33,718 bases of DNA from Candidatus Saccharimonadota bacterium (GTDB lineage: Bacteria; Patescibacteriota; Saccharimonadia; Saccharimonadales; Saccharimonadaceae), in the NCBI GenBank assembly GCA_017404795.1, contig JAFRBR010000019.1, positions 1 to 33,718 on the forward strand, read 5' to 3'. The notes beneath the pieces were generated by a model. The model was not told the origin of the DNA. It saw only the letters and a program-made list of their open reading frames with translations, and did no database searches. This document shows, in pieces, positions 15,756 to 23,700 of the stretch. The translations under genes and the position numbers were made by a program. Position 1 is the first letter of the stretch. The number at the start of each line of letters is the position of its first letter.

Positions 15756-15957
15756 ATTGGATTATAAAGTGAAAAGTATTTTTAGTGGCTTGGACTTCTA
15801 AATTGTAAGACCTACAACGCAAGTCAAGAAAAAATCTCCTTATTCGCCCTCCGGGCTAGGGGAGATTTTTTCATTGTTGAGTTGTAGAACTTACAATTTA
15901 GAAATCTGGTCTAAATCTCATTATGCCACTAAAAATACTTTTCGCTTTTTATCCAAT
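15756..15957. repeat. Long palindrome between rplU and parA, type D
   Basis: The left arm 15756-15789 and right arm 15925-15957 are inverted copies about 33 nt long with few mismatches and one gap. The right arm runs through the rplU stop codon into its last codons, so the left arm is an inverted copy of the rplU 3' end. Inside are TTCTAAATTGTAAG (15796-15809) with 15890-15903, CTACAAC/GTTGTAG, and the central terminator hairpin. The whole 200 nt can fold into one nested stem. Confidence 0.8.
15829..15871. terminator. Bidirectional terminator after rplU
   Basis: AAAAAATCTCC (15829-15839) pairs with GGAGATTTTTT (15861-15871), with GCCC/GGGC inside the loop. T-runs follow on both strands. It separates rplU from parAB and forms the tip of the D palindrome. 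Confidence 0.85.
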
Positions 15958-16257
15958 CTTGGTGACTAGAATTTCGGAGTATTTCTGGCGGTGGCCAGTT
16001 TCTTTGTGAACGCGTTTCTTGGCCTTGTAGCGGATAACGCGAATCTTGTCGCCTTTGACCTCGGGCGTAACGACCTTGGCTGAAACTTTTACGCCCTTTA
16101 CCGTAGGTGTGCCGACGGTAGTCTTGTCGCCGTCGATTACGAGTAAAGCGTCAAGTTCGAGCTCTTTGGTGCCTGCCGGGAGGAGGTCCACCCGTAGGGT
16201 CTCTTTTTCAGCGACAAGATATTGCTTGCCACCGACTAAAATGACTGCTTTTTTCAT
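15949..16257 (-). CDS. rplU: 50S ribosomal protein L21
   Basis: L21 binds 23S rRNA in the large subunit. The 102-aa protein has the family layout: AVILVGGKQYLVAEKETLRV at the start, a beta-barrel core, and the basic signature KAKKRVHKETGHRQKYSEIL near the end. ATG at 16257 has AAAGGA about 6 nt upstream. The usual partner rpmA (L27) does not follow. Its 3' end forms one arm of palindrome D, and its promoter overlaps the end of the surface-protein gene upstream. Confidence 0.95.
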   Translation of the reverse strand: MKKAVILVGGKQYLVAEKETLRVDLLPAGTKELELDALLVIDGDKTTVGTPTVKGVKVSAKVVTPEVKGDKIRVIRYKAKKRVHKETGHRQKYSEILVTKIG

Positions 16258-16281
16258 ATTAATCCTTTATTAACTCTAATT

Positions 16282-16290
16282 ATTATACCA
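16282..16290 (-). promoter_or_regulatory. Extended -10 promoter of rplU
   Basis: Minus-strand TGG-TATAAT (16290-16282), overlapping the stop codon of the upstream surface-protein gene. The leader is about 18-20 nt and contains AAAGGA. Confidence 0.6.
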
Positions 16291-17716
16291 CATCATCTGG
16301 TTTTTGGGAAGAGTCTTTGGATTCGGGAACTTCTGTTTTGGATTCGGTAATGGCTTCTGGCTTGGTAGTGTCTTCGCCCTTAATGTCGCCTTCAACGGTC
16401 TTGAGGGTCTTGCGGGTGCGATAGAAGTAGTAGCCGCCACCAGCGATACCGGCAATGATGATGATAGCCATTACGATTTCAAGTGGCCCGGTGTTGGGAA
16501 GCTCACCACAGCCTTCCATTTCGGGGTTGGTGGCGCAGTTTTTATTTTGACATTCTGGTAAGGCAGGGTTGGTAGTACAATCATCTAGTGGTGGAACTGG
16601 CTCGTCACAGTCGGCTTTTTTGACAATAACTGTAGCGGAATCTTGTTTACTATCGCCGGAAGCTTGTTCACTATCATAGGTGAGGACCGCATTATTCAAC
16701 AGTTCGGTGCCAGTGCAATCAAAATCGCTGCCAGCAACGGCTTTGTAAGTAATATAAACAATATTGCCGGTACCGATAGTGCCAAGATTATAACCAGTAC
16801 CAAGGATATTGTCAGAAAGCGGATCTACAGTGGTAGAATCATTAGCCCGAAGACCAACACTACCAGGAACTAGAGTTAAGCCGGCGGGTAGGGTGTCTTT
16901 GATAGTAGCATTGGTTAGAGCGACATCGCCGGTGTTGGCGATGGTGAGTTGAAAAGTAACTTCTTCGCCAGGAGTGATGTTGGCGCTTTCGTTGAAATTG
17001 GTGCCGTCTTTGGAGACGGTTTTATCGATATTGCCACCAAGTTCTTCGGCTTGCAAGACATAGCTGACTACACCGTGATATTCTTCGCAGCCTGGGATAA
17101 CGCCGTTTAGGGCATTAAGGCCGATTAAAGTTCCCTGCTCGGTGAAGAGGCTAGATGGCATAACGGAACCGTTAGCCTGCCAATCGTTGTAAATCTTAGC
17201 CGAGCCGGCGACATAGTGCATTAAGACTTTGTCGGTAGTTGTAGTCATATGGGCTTCATCCCAAACCGATGTAGGATTGGTATTTTCTGCAGTGATGGTA
17301 GCAGTAATGGTGCCTTGCTTGGCTGGAGTTAAAACAGTTGAGAAAGAGCTAGCTAAGCGGCTTTTGACTGCCACTCCAGAATGATTATGGGCAGAATCGT
17401 TAAAGGTGGCGGAAGCATTATTATGGAAATAAATGTAAACTAAGTATTGTCTGCCGGGGATAACTTCTACGGAATCTTTGAGGTCAGTAACGTCGGCGTT
17501 GATTTCGCCAACACGGACAAAATCGCGTTCGTCACCAATAGTGGGATTATTAGTGATAGAGTTAAAGGTGGGATAGGTGGCTGGTTTTTCCATGGTAAAA
17601 GTAGCTCGTTCTGGACCCCAAGCCGAGACTGCGGCCACGCTAAGTAGGCTAGCACAGACAGTAGCAACGGTACCAAAGATACCAATTTTCTTTTTAGAGT
17701 TGATAGTGTTTTTCAT
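16283..17716 (-). CDS. Secreted DUF11-type surface protein with LPNTG motif
   Basis: This 477-aa exported protein has a basic then hydrophobic signal peptide (~9-32, ending VAAVSA). Residues ~33-225 are a beta-rich extracellular region I do not recognise. Residues ~228-365 resemble a DUF11 Ig-like domain (TPGEEVTFQLTIANTGDVAL, then IKDTLPAGLTLVPGSV). A Cys/Pro/Asn linker with paired CTTNPALPEC and CATNPEMEGC follows. LPNTG (406-410) and a membrane helix (412-431) form a sortase-type signal, but instead of a few basic residues a ~45-residue charged tail (KGEDTTKPEAITESK...) follows. It is third in an operon, 21 nt after the previous stop, with AAGGAAA before the ATG. Confidence 0.8.
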   Translation of the reverse strand: MKNTINSKKKIGIFGTVATVCASLLSVAAVSAWGPERATFTMEKPATYPTFNSITNNPTIGDERDFVRVGEINADVTDLKDSVEVIPGRQYLVYIYFHNNASATFNDSAHNHSGVAVKSRLASSFSTVLTPAKQGTITATITAENTNPTSVWDEAHMTTTTDKVLMHYVAGSAKIYNDWQANGSVMPSSLFTEQGTLIGLNALNGVIPGCEEYHGVVSYVLQAEELGGNIDKTVSKDGTNFNESANITPGEEVTFQLTIANTGDVALTNATIKDTLPAGLTLVPGSVGLRANDSTTVDPLSDNILGTGYNLGTIGTGNIVYITYKAVAGSDFDCTGTELLNNAVLTYDSEQASGDSKQDSATVIVKKADCDEPVPPLDDCTTNPALPECQNKNCATNPEMEGCGELPNTGPLEIVMAIIIIAGIAGGGYYFYRTRKTLKTVEGDIKGEDTTKPEAITESKTEVPESKDSSQKPDDVV

Positions 17717-17737
17717 TGGTTTCCTTTCTGCTCACCC

Positions 17738-19528
17738 TTAATTAATTCCTAAATCATTTAAAACATTGTCTAGTTCTTGGCCGCCGGTTGGGGCTTGATT
17801 AATCGGAGTTTCGTTAGCGTTGGCGGTGACTTGGGCAGCCTCGTTCGCTTGGACCGGAGCATATTCGCTGGTGTTGGCGCCACCAAGATTTTCACTGTAG
17901 TTGTTTTCTGGGCTAATTTGATCTTGAACGGGTTCGGCTTGTCTAGAAGGCTCATTTTGAACAATGTTAGCTTCAGTACCTTCGTAAGCGTCGGTGGATG
18001 GTTTTTCAGTAAGATCATCTTGGCTGACACCTGGGTTAGGCGTGACACGGACCTCACCGGTGCCAATATCTTCGGCAATATCGTCTAAAATGTTTTGATC
18101 AGTACGTTCTAGGTTTGCGGCGTCTTTAGGCTTGATTTGTTCAGATGGAGTAGGAGTAGGGGTGGGTGGATTTACTGGGGTATCAGGAGAAGGTGGCGGA
18201 ACGATGACAACCACAGAACCATCTGAATGGGTTACAACAGTATATAGCCAGTTGGCGCAATCGTCTTTTTCATAATCTACGACGGTCGTGCCGTCCTCTT
18301 GGACGGTCGTCCTGACTAGAATTTTGACTCCTGTTAAATCGGTTTCCGAATACGTACTGTGTCGACCGTCAGCGCCTTCTATTACTCCGTGGTTCACCAT
18401 GACCCCCTTGCCCTCCTCTATGTGATATGTCGAATGATCAAATTCATTCTGCAACCAATCTTGATATCCTTGTTTTTCTTGGTCGGTCGCGTGAGCTATT
18501 TTGTTTTCAGCTTCAGTCTGTGATAATCCGGCGAAATCAGGGTGTCCGTGATTAATTAAGGTAGCTGCGGCAGGATATTTCATCGATTTATTGACATATT
18601 CGCTGATTGCCCCACGCTCTTCTGGCGTCGCATTGTCGAAGTCTATTCCGAGATAGTCAGCAACAGCCCGAGGATTACCAACTGATGCTTGATTAACTTT
18701 GTTATTATCCTCATAACAACCGATGTTGCTATCCTGTTCAAATGATCCATTGATAAGTTGGTTTAAGCTTTCGATGCCGCGGTGGGCTTCTTGGTTTTCG
18801 GCGATCTTGTCGGATTTTTCGGTTTCGGTGACTTTGGAGTCTTGGTCTGATGATGGCTCAACGGAGTTAAAATTACTGACAATGGCGACGATACCACCAA
18901 TGAGGAGAGAGGCAGAAAGTACGACCGGAAGGACTTTTTTGGTTAGGAAATCTTTGATTGAGCCCTTTTGTTTGGCTTTTTCTTTGGTTTGAGCGAGTTT
19001 TTCTGGACTAACGACTTGGCGAGAGCTCTCGGCGCTAGCGGGAATATCTTCTGGGGTGATGACTGGAATAACTCGGGTGTTGGAGGTTTGAGTTTCTGCC
19101 TGGGTCTCTGTCTGAGCTTCTGTTTGAGTTTCATCGGTGTTAGCGACTGATTCTTGATCGGCTACTACGACATCAATACCGGAAAGGTCGGGGGAGGTTG
19201 ATCCCGATGAGGTGGACTCAGTTTCGGTGGTAGCCTTGGCCTCAACTTCGGTGGCTAGGGCGGCTTCTTTTTCTTTGGCCTCGGCGATTATTTTTTCGTA
19301 TTTGGCAATCCAAGCTTTATGGGCAGCGATAAAATCTGGTATTTCGCTAGGAAGTAAATTAGCTGGATCGATTCGCATAAGTTCTTCACGACTAATGTGG
19401 AGGAACCTGTCGCCTTCTTGTTTTACGGCGGTATTTGGTTTTTGGCCGGTCTCTTGATTTTGGATACGACTTCTCTCCAGAATGGCTTCTGACTCTGAAG
19501 TGCTAGGAAATTGATTAGGGTTAGGCAT
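17738..19528 (-). CDS. Single-pass membrane protein with Pro-rich outer region
   Basis: Not recognised. The ~596-aa protein starts at ATG 19528 (MPNPNQFPSTSESE), with AGGAGGTG upstream inside the preceding gene. A cytosolic part of ~198 residues contains EIPDFIAAHKAWIAKYEKII, similar to the N-terminal motif of the 8795 and 9635 genes, followed by a Thr/Gln/Glu repeat (TQTEAQTETQAETQT). One membrane helix lies at ~199-219. The outer part has a compact domain (~250-430, with a GADGRHSTYSETDLTG patch), a PPPSPDTPVNPPTPTPTPS spacer and an Asn/Gln-rich disordered tail. The orientation and surface operon suggest an envelope role. Confidence 0.7.
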   Translation of the reverse strand: MPNPNQFPSTSESEAILERSRIQNQETGQKPNTAVKQEGDRFLHISREELMRIDPANLLPSEIPDFIAAHKAWIAKYEKIIAEAKEKEAALATEVEAKATTETESTSSGSTSPDLSGIDVVVADQESVANTDETQTEAQTETQAETQTSNTRVIPVITPEDIPASAESSRQVVSPEKLAQTKEKAKQKGSIKDFLTKKVLPVVLSASLLIGGIVAIVSNFNSVEPSSDQDSKVTETEKSDKIAENQEAHRGIESLNQLINGSFEQDSNIGCYEDNNKVNQASVGNPRAVADYLGIDFDNATPEERGAISEYVNKSMKYPAAATLINHGHPDFAGLSQTEAENKIAHATDQEKQGYQDWLQNEFDHSTYHIEEGKGVMVNHGVIEGADGRHSTYSETDLTGVKILVRTTVQEDGTTVVDYEKDDCANWLYTVVTHSDGSVVVIVPPPSPDTPVNPPTPTPTPSEQIKPKDAANLERTDQNILDDIAEDIGTGEVRVTPNPGVSQDDLTEKPSTDAYEGTEANIVQNEPSRQAEPVQDQISPENNYSENLGGANTSEYAPVQANEAAQVTANANETPINQAPTGGQELDNVLNDLGIN

Positions 19529-19853
19529 TTTCACCTCCTTTTAGAAATTCTGTTGCGAATTGTTTCATAGCATCTGAAATGGTTTCGTCGAGGTCAAAAT
19601 CGACGCTGGCAAAGAATTTTTCGTAATCAGCCTCGGAAGTGTTATCGTCATCTAGGAGGCGATTAAATTCAGTGTCTTGCTCTTCGGTGAATTTGCCAAA
19701 AACGGCATCGGCGATTTGGTCGTCGAGGTCTTGGATGGCCTTTTCACGTAAATCGTTTAAGCCCTCAGCTGTAGCTACAGGTAAGGCTTTGTTTTTAATG
19801 AGTTCGTCGACAAACTTACCCAAGGTTTCCCGATCGATAAGATAATTATCCAT
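19521..19853 (-). CDS. Small acidic helical protein, 110 aa
   Basis: The protein starting at ATG 19853 (MDNYLIDRETLGKFVDELI) is acidic and helical, with regularly spaced Leu/Ile and Asp/Glu (IQDLDDQIADAVFGKFTEEQ, EADYEKFFASVDFDLDETI). Its make-up resembles the small DUF5663-like proteins common in Patescibacteria; this match is from memory and weak. A longer frame from 19934 is unlikely because the promoter lies inside it. The last 8 nt overlap the next gene, whose AGGAGG lies within this coding sequence, so translation is coupled. It heads the three-gene surface-protein operon. Confidence 0.65.
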   Translation of the reverse strand: MDNYLIDRETLGKFVDELIKNKALPVATAEGLNDLREKAIQDLDDQIADAVFGKFTEEQDTEFNRLLDDDNTSEADYEKFFASVDFDLDETISDAMKQFATEFLKGGENA

Positions 19854-19899
19854 AGCAGAATTTTTATTTAGTATAGTATTGTTTGACCTTTCTGGTTTT

Positions 19900-19928
19900 A
19901 GTTTAGCATAAGCTTTGAAGCGGGTCAA
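19900..19928 (-). promoter_or_regulatory. Promoter of the surface-protein operon
   Basis: Minus-strand TTGACC (19928-19923), a 17-nt spacer and TAAACT (19905-19900) with an extended TGC. The predicted start near 19893 gives a 40-nt leader. Confidence 0.6.
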
Positions 19929-19951
19929 GAACATTTTTAAAAACTTGAAAA

Positions 19952-19980
19952 AGAAAACCGAACATGGTGTTCGGTTTTCT
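19952..19980 (-). terminator. Rho-independent terminator
   Basis: AGAAAACCGAAC (19952-19963) pairs perfectly with GTTCGGTTTTCT (19969-19980) around a 5-nt loop. On the minus strand TTTTTC follows. It isolates the surface operon from the 20404 transcript. Confidence 0.8.
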
Positions 19981-20029
19981 ACTTGCGGTGCCTCGTAAGA
20001 GGTTGTAAAGCGTCATTAAAATGGCATCG

Positions 20030-20146
20030 TTAGGTGATAATGTCTACAAGGAAAATAGTTAGCTCGTAGAACAATTGAAAGTTTGTTAGTTGGATTTGTC
20101 TTACATTGGCTATCCTTTCGGTTAAAGTTGATATTAAGGTACTCAT
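20030..20146 (-). CDS. Possible 38-aa small protein
   Basis: A short frame starts at ATG 20146, with AGGAT about 11 nt upstream. It lies 42 nt after the stop of the 20189 gene in the same transcript, before the terminator. The product begins MSTLISTLTERIANVRQIQ and ends in a hydrophobic stretch (ELTIFLVDIIT). No family is recognised. It may be chance; the ~210 nt between the 20189 stop and the terminator hold nothing else I can name. Confidence 0.3.
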   Translation of the reverse strand: MSTLISTLTERIANVRQIQLTNFQLFYELTIFLVDIIT

Positions 20147-20188
20147 CTTATGATTTATCCTTTCTTGGAAAACTGTCTTGGTTTGTGT

Positions 20189-20404
20189 TTAGGCTGCAAG
20201 TTTATCTTGTTTCAAGATACTCAAGATGTTGTGCCCAATTCTTTCGTTTCTAGCTTTGATTTTTTCAATACTTACCTTGTTGACTTTGTCTGGGGAGACG
20301 TATTCCATTTCTTGTTTGTCGTTTTTACCGTAAGTTTCGAAGTCGATATCGTCTTGCCAATCAGACTCGACTACTTGGCTAGGTATTTTTAAAGCTTCTG
20401 TCAT
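20189..20404 (-). CDS. Small charged protein, 71 aa
   Basis: Not recognised. The product begins MTEALKIPSQVVESDWQDDI and ends in a basic amphipathic helix (KVNKVSIEKIKARNERIGHN). It has no membrane segment or cysteine. The ATG at 20404 is preceded by AAAGGA with about 8 nt spacing, and a near-consensus promoter lies about 100 nt upstream, so the gene is likely real and well expressed. The leader is very A-rich. Confidence 0.6.
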   Translation of the reverse strand: MTEALKIPSQVVESDWQDDIDFETYGKNDKQEMEYVSPDKVNKVSIEKIKARNERIGHNILSILKQDKLAA

Positions 20405-20500
20405 TTTTGTTTTCCTTTTTTATATTAATTGTTTTTGTTTTTGTCTCTGGATTTTGTCTCTAGTTGTTAGAATGTTTGTTTTATTTTCTAACTTGCTTTC

Positions 20501-20529
20501 ATTGTAGCACACTTTGGCGAAAAAGTCAA
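20501..20529 (-). promoter_or_regulatory. Strong promoter of the 71-aa gene
   Basis: Minus-strand TTGACT (20529-20524), a 17-nt spacer and TACAAT (20506-20501) with an extended TGC. Its ~95-nt leader is A/C-rich and appears unstructured. It lies in the 308-nt gap between ileS and the 71-aa gene, which otherwise holds repeat A2. Confidence 0.75.
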
Positions 20530-20579
20530 TAGTGTTTATGCTAAAAAATCGCAATTCTGTCAAATTAATAGGTTTAGAA

Positions 20580-20711
20580 AACGTAAAAATCACGCATCTC
20601 GGGAGCTTCGCAATGTGATAAATCGGAGATTTTATCACATTGCTCCGCCCCTTCGGCGGCAAAATCTGAGATTTTGCCTTTACGTCCCTCAATGCTAGTG
20701 ATTTTTACGTT
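20580..20711. repeat. Structured mobile-type repeat A2 after ileS
   Basis: Arms AACGTAAAAATCAC (20580-20593) and GTGATTTTTACGTT (20698-20711) are perfect inverted copies, unrelated in sequence to the arms of A1. The core 20594-20697 is again exactly 104 nt and about 90% identical to A1, with the same three hairpins (GCAATGTGATAAA pair, CCGCC/GGCGG, GGCAAAATC/GATTTTGCC). The right arm begins one base after the ileS stop codon. The structure may serve as the ileS terminator. Confidence 0.85.
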
Positions 20712-20712
20712 A

Positions 20713-23700
20713 TTATAGCTTTTCTAATGAAATAGTAATATTGTCGCCGTTTAGTTTAGCGATTTCGTCGTGGGAGTAGTTCTGATTCTTGGTGAGTTCA
20801 TTGGTGTTAGTTTCGGATTTGATGAGGTCTGTATAGCCCTCTGGGGGGTCGATAGAGAGGGAGAGTTTAATCTGGTCGTCTTGGCGGAGGCCGGCGTGCT
20901 TGCGGGCGGATTGGATGGCGCGAATGAGTTCGCGAGCCTGTCCTTCCCTCTTTAACTCAGCGGTGAGAGTCTTGTCGAGAGTGAACTTGTTGGCGTTTTC
21001 TACTTGTTTGACGTTGACCTCATCAGCGATAATTTGTTCGTAGAAACTGTCGAGTTTGTCGCCGTCGTAAGTGAGTTTGGATAGAGGCTGGCGAATTTTG
21101 ATCTGGTCTTCGGTGTCGGACTTCTGCATGCGGAGAGCGAGGGCGTCGGTGATAATCTGGCGGGTTCTTTGCATGTTGTCCAAGATTTCGGTGTTAATTT
21201 CGCCGGCTGCAGGCCAATCTAAGAGGTGGACCGATTCTGTCTGGCCGGTCATTTTTTGATACAACTCTTCTGATAAGAAGGGGGTGAAGGGGGCGAGGAG
21301 TTTGGACAAATAAATTAATACATAGTGCAGAGTAGCGAAGGCCTGGAGTTTGTCCTGCTCGTCGTCGTTTTTGGAGAAGCGGCGGCGAGAGCGACGAACG
21401 AACCAGTTGGAGAGGTCCTCGATAAAGGGGATGACGCTGCTCAGAGCTTTAGGTAAATTATACTCATTCATGCCCTCAGTGATGTTGTTTCGGAGTTGAT
21501 AGATGCGAGAGATGATCCAAATATCCAGAGGGTTTAGATGAGAGCTCAAAACACTTCTTCCTCGGGACGGGTCGCTCGCGCCCGTCGTTACGGGGCTCGC
21601 GCCCTCATTCTCGGTCGTAACCTCCGAAAGCCCTCGGAATGAAGTGTTTTGGAGCTCTTCCGAATCTATGTTCTCTACCTCGGCGTAGGTGGTGAAGAAG
21701 TCGTAGACGTTCCAGATCATGGCGAGTTTGCGATGAGTGTCAGAGACGTCTTTGTCGAGGAGGGCGAAATCCTCGCCGGCACAGACTGGAGAGGATAATA
21801 GGAGTAAACGCAGGGCATCGGCGGAAAACTGGTCCATTAAGATATTGGGGTCGGTAAAGTTGCCGATGGATTTGGACATTTTGCGACCATCGTTGCCGGC
21901 GATGGTGCCGGTGGTGATGACGTTTTTGAAGGCGTTTTTGTGGCCCTTTTTAGCTTTGTCGCCAAAAGCGCCAATTTCGGCGAGAGCGGTATTGATGGCG
22001 TGGACATAATAGAACCAAGCGCGGACCTGTCCGACATATTCAACGATGAAATCAGCGGGGTAGCCCATTTCGAATTTTTGCTTATTTTCAAAGGGGTAGT
22101 GAAGCTGGGCAAAGGGCATGGAGCCGGATTCAAACCAACAGTCGAGAACCTTTTCGATGCGGGTGAAGTGCTCACCGTCAATATCAAATTCGACTTCGTC
22201 GATCCAGGGACGATGATAATCGTCTAATTCTATACCGGAGAGGTCTTTGAGTTCTTTGTAGCTGCCGACAACTTTGACGGTGCCTTTGTCGCCCTTCCAG
22301 ACCGGCATAGCGGTGGCCCAGAAGCGGTCACGAGAGAGGTTCCAATCGGGGGCGACTTCAATGTTATTGGCAAAACGACCGTGCTTGAGATAGCCCGGGA
22401 ACCAATTGATGTGCTCGTTTTGCTCGAGCATGAGGGGTTTTTGACCCTGAATATTAAAGAACCAAGATGGGAAGGCGCGATACATAACACGCTCGTTGCT
22501 ACGGGGATTAAAGGGATACTCGTGTTGGATGTATTCGATCTTGTAAATAATTCCCTGTTCTTCGAGGCATTTGGCGATGAATTTGTTGGCGGCCCAAATT
22601 TGGATGCCGGCGTCGTCAGTGTCACGCATACCTAAAGCATAGAGTTTTTTGGCGTATTCTTCTGTATAGTAGCCATTTTCATCTAGAGTGTCGACAAAAC
22701 TAATCTCGTCCTGATGGTCTAAATAAAGCTGATAATCATCTTCTCCGTAGGCGGGAGCGATATGAACAATGCCGGTGCCTTCTTCCTCGCCGACAAAGTC
22801 GGCAGTGAATACTTGACATTCGGTGCCGTCTAAAGATTCGTATTTGAGGCCGGCTAGTTCGTGACCTTTGAAGGTTTGTTCTGGTTTTTGGTCTGGGAAA
22901 AGGGTTTCAGCGCGTTTGACAGCCAGGATGAATTTTTCGCCATCGACATCGTAAATACCGTAGTCCATATCTGAGTTAACAGCTAAAGCCCTGTTAGCCA
23001 TCAGAGTCCATGGGGTCGTAGTCCAGGCCAATAAACACACAGAGGAATCGAAAATGTTTCTTCCTCGGGACGGGTCGCTCGCGCCCGTCGTCACGGGGCT
23101 CGCGTCCTCATTCTCGGTCGTAACCTCCGAAAGCCCTCGGATAGAAACATTTTCCGATTCTTCTATCTGTAACCAGAACTTGACGTAGACCGATGGGTCG
23201 GTGACGGTCTGGTAGGCGTCGTTGTCCATGGTGACTTCGGCTTTGGAAACAGGGGTGGCGAATTTGGTGTCGTACATTAAGACCTTGCGGCCTTCGTAGA
23301 TAAGGCCGGCGTCGTAGAGCTTTTTGAAGGCCCACCAGACAGATTCCATGAAATTTTTGTCCATGGTGCGATAAGCGCCCTTGAATTCGACCCACCGGCC
23401 GATGCGAGTGATGGTGTGCTCCCATTCGTCGCTGATTTCTTCCATGGATTTCTTGGCGGTCAAAATATAATCTTCGAGCGACCATTTGGTGCCGATATCT
23501 CTGCGGTCGGTGATGCCGAGCTGTTTTTCGACGTAATTCTCTGCTGGTAGACCGTGGCAATCCCAGCCCCAGACACGCTCCACGCGTTTGCCGTTCATGG
23601 TCTGATAGCGACCGACAACATCTTTAATGGTAGAGCCGAGCAGATGACCGTGGTGAGGTAAACCGGTCAAAAAAGGAGGGCCATCGTAAAAAACGTAAGA

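Noticed and set aside
19981-20188. tmRNA or other structural RNA ahead of the terminator
   Set aside because: No tRNA-like ends, no CCA and no tag frame ending in AA residues were found. A 38-aa frame is the only thing listed, at low confidence.
20420-20692. 90-aa open frame on the minus strand between ileS and the 71-aa gene
   Set aside because: Its first part is repeat A2 read through the hairpins and its second part is the promoter and leader of the 71-aa gene; it has no ribosome site.
21837-22187. Long antisense open frames across ileS, such as 116 aa here
   Set aside because: They are shadows of a long gene with strong codon bias, and they lack start signals and family resemblance.
21542-23160. 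Inteins or group I/II introns in ileS
   Set aside because: The inserts are only 33 codons, open throughout, and lack intein splice residues or intron cores. The palindromic arms fit another explanation.
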